DNA of 6,930 nt from Candidatus Babeliales bacterium. Its GTDB lineage: Bacteria; Babelota; Babeliae; Babelales; CAZZPM01. Positions 5,993-6,930 of the stretch are shown in pieces. The position numbers and the translations under genes are program-made. Position 1 is the stretch's first letter; each line of letters opens with the position of its first letter. Under the pieces are notes generated by a model. That model was given only the letters and a program-made list of their open reading frames with translations. It was not told where the DNA came from and did no database searches. The DNA is taken from assembly GCA_016763165.1 (NCBI GenBank), contig JAESUJ010000069.1, positions 1-6,930 on the forward strand. The letters are read 5' to 3'.

Positions 5993-6930
5993 TCACCAAG
6001 CAGCTTCATACGCAGCTGTCGTATTTTTCTGAACTGGAATCATGCGACCACGAGATGTTTTTTGTAACAATCCAAGTCGAATCAGAAATGGCTCACAATA
6101 ATCTTCAAGCGTCTCTTTATCTTCACCTGTCATAGCAGCCAATGTATCCAAACCGACTGGACCACCATCAAAATCTTTTAAAAGATGAATCAAAACCTGA
6201 CGATCCAATGCATTTAATCCTTGCTCATCGATGCCTAAAAACTGTAACGCTTTCTCTGCAATAATAACATCAATGACTGCATGCTCATGAAATTGTGCAA
6301 AGTCGCGAACTCGACGAAATAATCGTTTTACAATCCGAGGAGTTCCTCGAGCTGATGCGCCAACTTTTTCTGCTGCTTCTTTCTCTATAGAAATCTTACA
6401 AAATGCTGCATTTTGTAAAACGATTTCGGCCAACTCATCAGCCGTATAAAAATCAAGTCGTTCAACTATTCCAAATCGTGTCTGCAACGGCCCTGACAAG
6501 AGCGCTGTTTTGGTTGTTGCGCCAATTAAAGTAAATGGACTAATTGGCAATCGAATTGATTGAGCCCCAGCTCCTGAACCAACAATCATGTCAACACAGA
6601 AGTTTTCCATAGCTGAGTATAAAATCTCTTCAACCTGTTTGGGCAACCGATGAATTTCATCGATAAATAAAACCTCTTTTGGTGCTAAATTTGAAAGAAT
6701 TGCAACCAAATCTCCACTACGCTCAAGCACTGGAGCACTGGTAATTTTAATCGAGGCCTCTAGCTCATGTGCCATCACCTTTGCTAATGTTGTTTTTCCT
6801 AGTCCTGGAGGTCCAAATAACAAAAGATGATCAAGTGGTTCACCACGCTTTTTTGCAGCATGTGTATAAACTTTTAACTTCTCTTTAATTGTTGCTTGAC
6901 CCAGATACTCTTCAAATGTTTCGGGATTAA
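5993..6930 (-). CDS. ruvB: RuvB Holliday junction branch migration ATPase, 5' end beyond window
   Basis: RuvB is the hexameric AAA+ motor that, with RuvA, drives branch migration of Holliday junctions in recombinational repair. The 311 visible residues start within the family's N-terminal PETFEEYLGQ region, so the protein runs past the right edge and lacks only about its first 15-30 residues here. In fragment numbering: Walker A GPPGLGKT at 39-46, Walker B VLFIDEIH at 86-93, sensor 1 GATT at 136-139, arginine finger R151 in LQTRFG, sensor 2 ARGTPR at 193-198. The winged-helix domain follows with GGPVGLDTLAA (255-265) and TSRGR (291-295). The family usually has GATTRAG and SPLRDRFG; here these read GATTKTA and GPLQTRFG, which is mild divergence with the Arg finger kept. 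A TTG at 6823 is not the start, because conserved RuvB sequence continues upstream. The gene converges on the small secreted pair. Confidence 0.97.
   Translation of the reverse strand, partial: NPETFEEYLGQATIKEKLKVYTHAAKKRGEPLDHLLLFGPPGLGKTTLAKVMAHELEASIKITSAPVLERSGDLVAILSNLAPKEVLFIDEIHRLPKQVEEILYSAMENFCVDMIVGSGAGAQSIRLPISPFTLIGATTKTALLSGPLQTRFGIVERLDFYTADELAEIVLQNAAFCKISIEKEAAEKVGASARGTPRIVKRLFRRVRDFAQFHEHAVIDVIIAEKALQFLGIDEQGLNALDRQVLIHLLKDFDGGPVGLDTLAAMTGEDKETLEDYCEPFLIRLGLLQKTSRGRMIPVQKNTTAAYEAAW

Noticed and set aside
6821..6823. TTG as the start of RuvB
   Set aside because: Conserved RuvB sequence, including the YLGQ and AAKKRGEPLDHL segments, continues upstream in frame to the window edge.

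Overview
The window is an AT-rich bacterial stretch with three conserved housekeeping genes (ruvB, yebC and yicC, all on the minus strand), one very large secreted repeat protein, and a pair of small secreted or membrane proteins on the plus strand. YebC, YicC and RuvB establish a bacterium but do not fix the phylum. Low G+C, short Lys-rich signal peptides and a giant secreted beta-solenoid protein would fit a host-associated lineage such as Dependentiae (TM6/Babeliales). That assignment is inference from general character, not from a marker gene.

Positions 1-3146 (minus) are one uninterrupted reading frame that runs off the left edge. It encodes at least 1048 residues: a signal peptide, then a passenger built from long modules of about 411 residues. 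Two modules are complete and a third is cut by the window edge. I read the frame codon by codon over its repeat region and found no stop. Its leader (3147-3261) holds a possible promoter and a perfect 12-bp AT-only inverted repeat just before the ribosome binding site.

Positions 3262-4893 (minus) hold yebC followed after 17 bp by yicC, which looks like an operon. A good candidate promoter lies at 4942-4970 and a strong Shine-Dalgarno at 4900-4907. The 237-bp space at 4894-5130 separates yebC from the divergent plus-strand genes.

Positions 5131-5966 (plus) hold two small genes that overlap by one base (TAATG). Their products share the signal peptide start, a hydrophobic segment and a similar C-terminal motif, so they look like diverged tandem paralogues of unknown function. 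A hairpin at 5969-5991 sits between them and the convergent end of ruvB.

Positions 5993-6930 (minus) are the 3' part of ruvB, whose start lies beyond the right edge. In many bacteria yebC sits next to ruvC-ruvA-ruvB. Here ruvB and yebC keep the same orientation but are separated by the inserted plus-strand pair. The most novel material is the modular surface protein and this pair.
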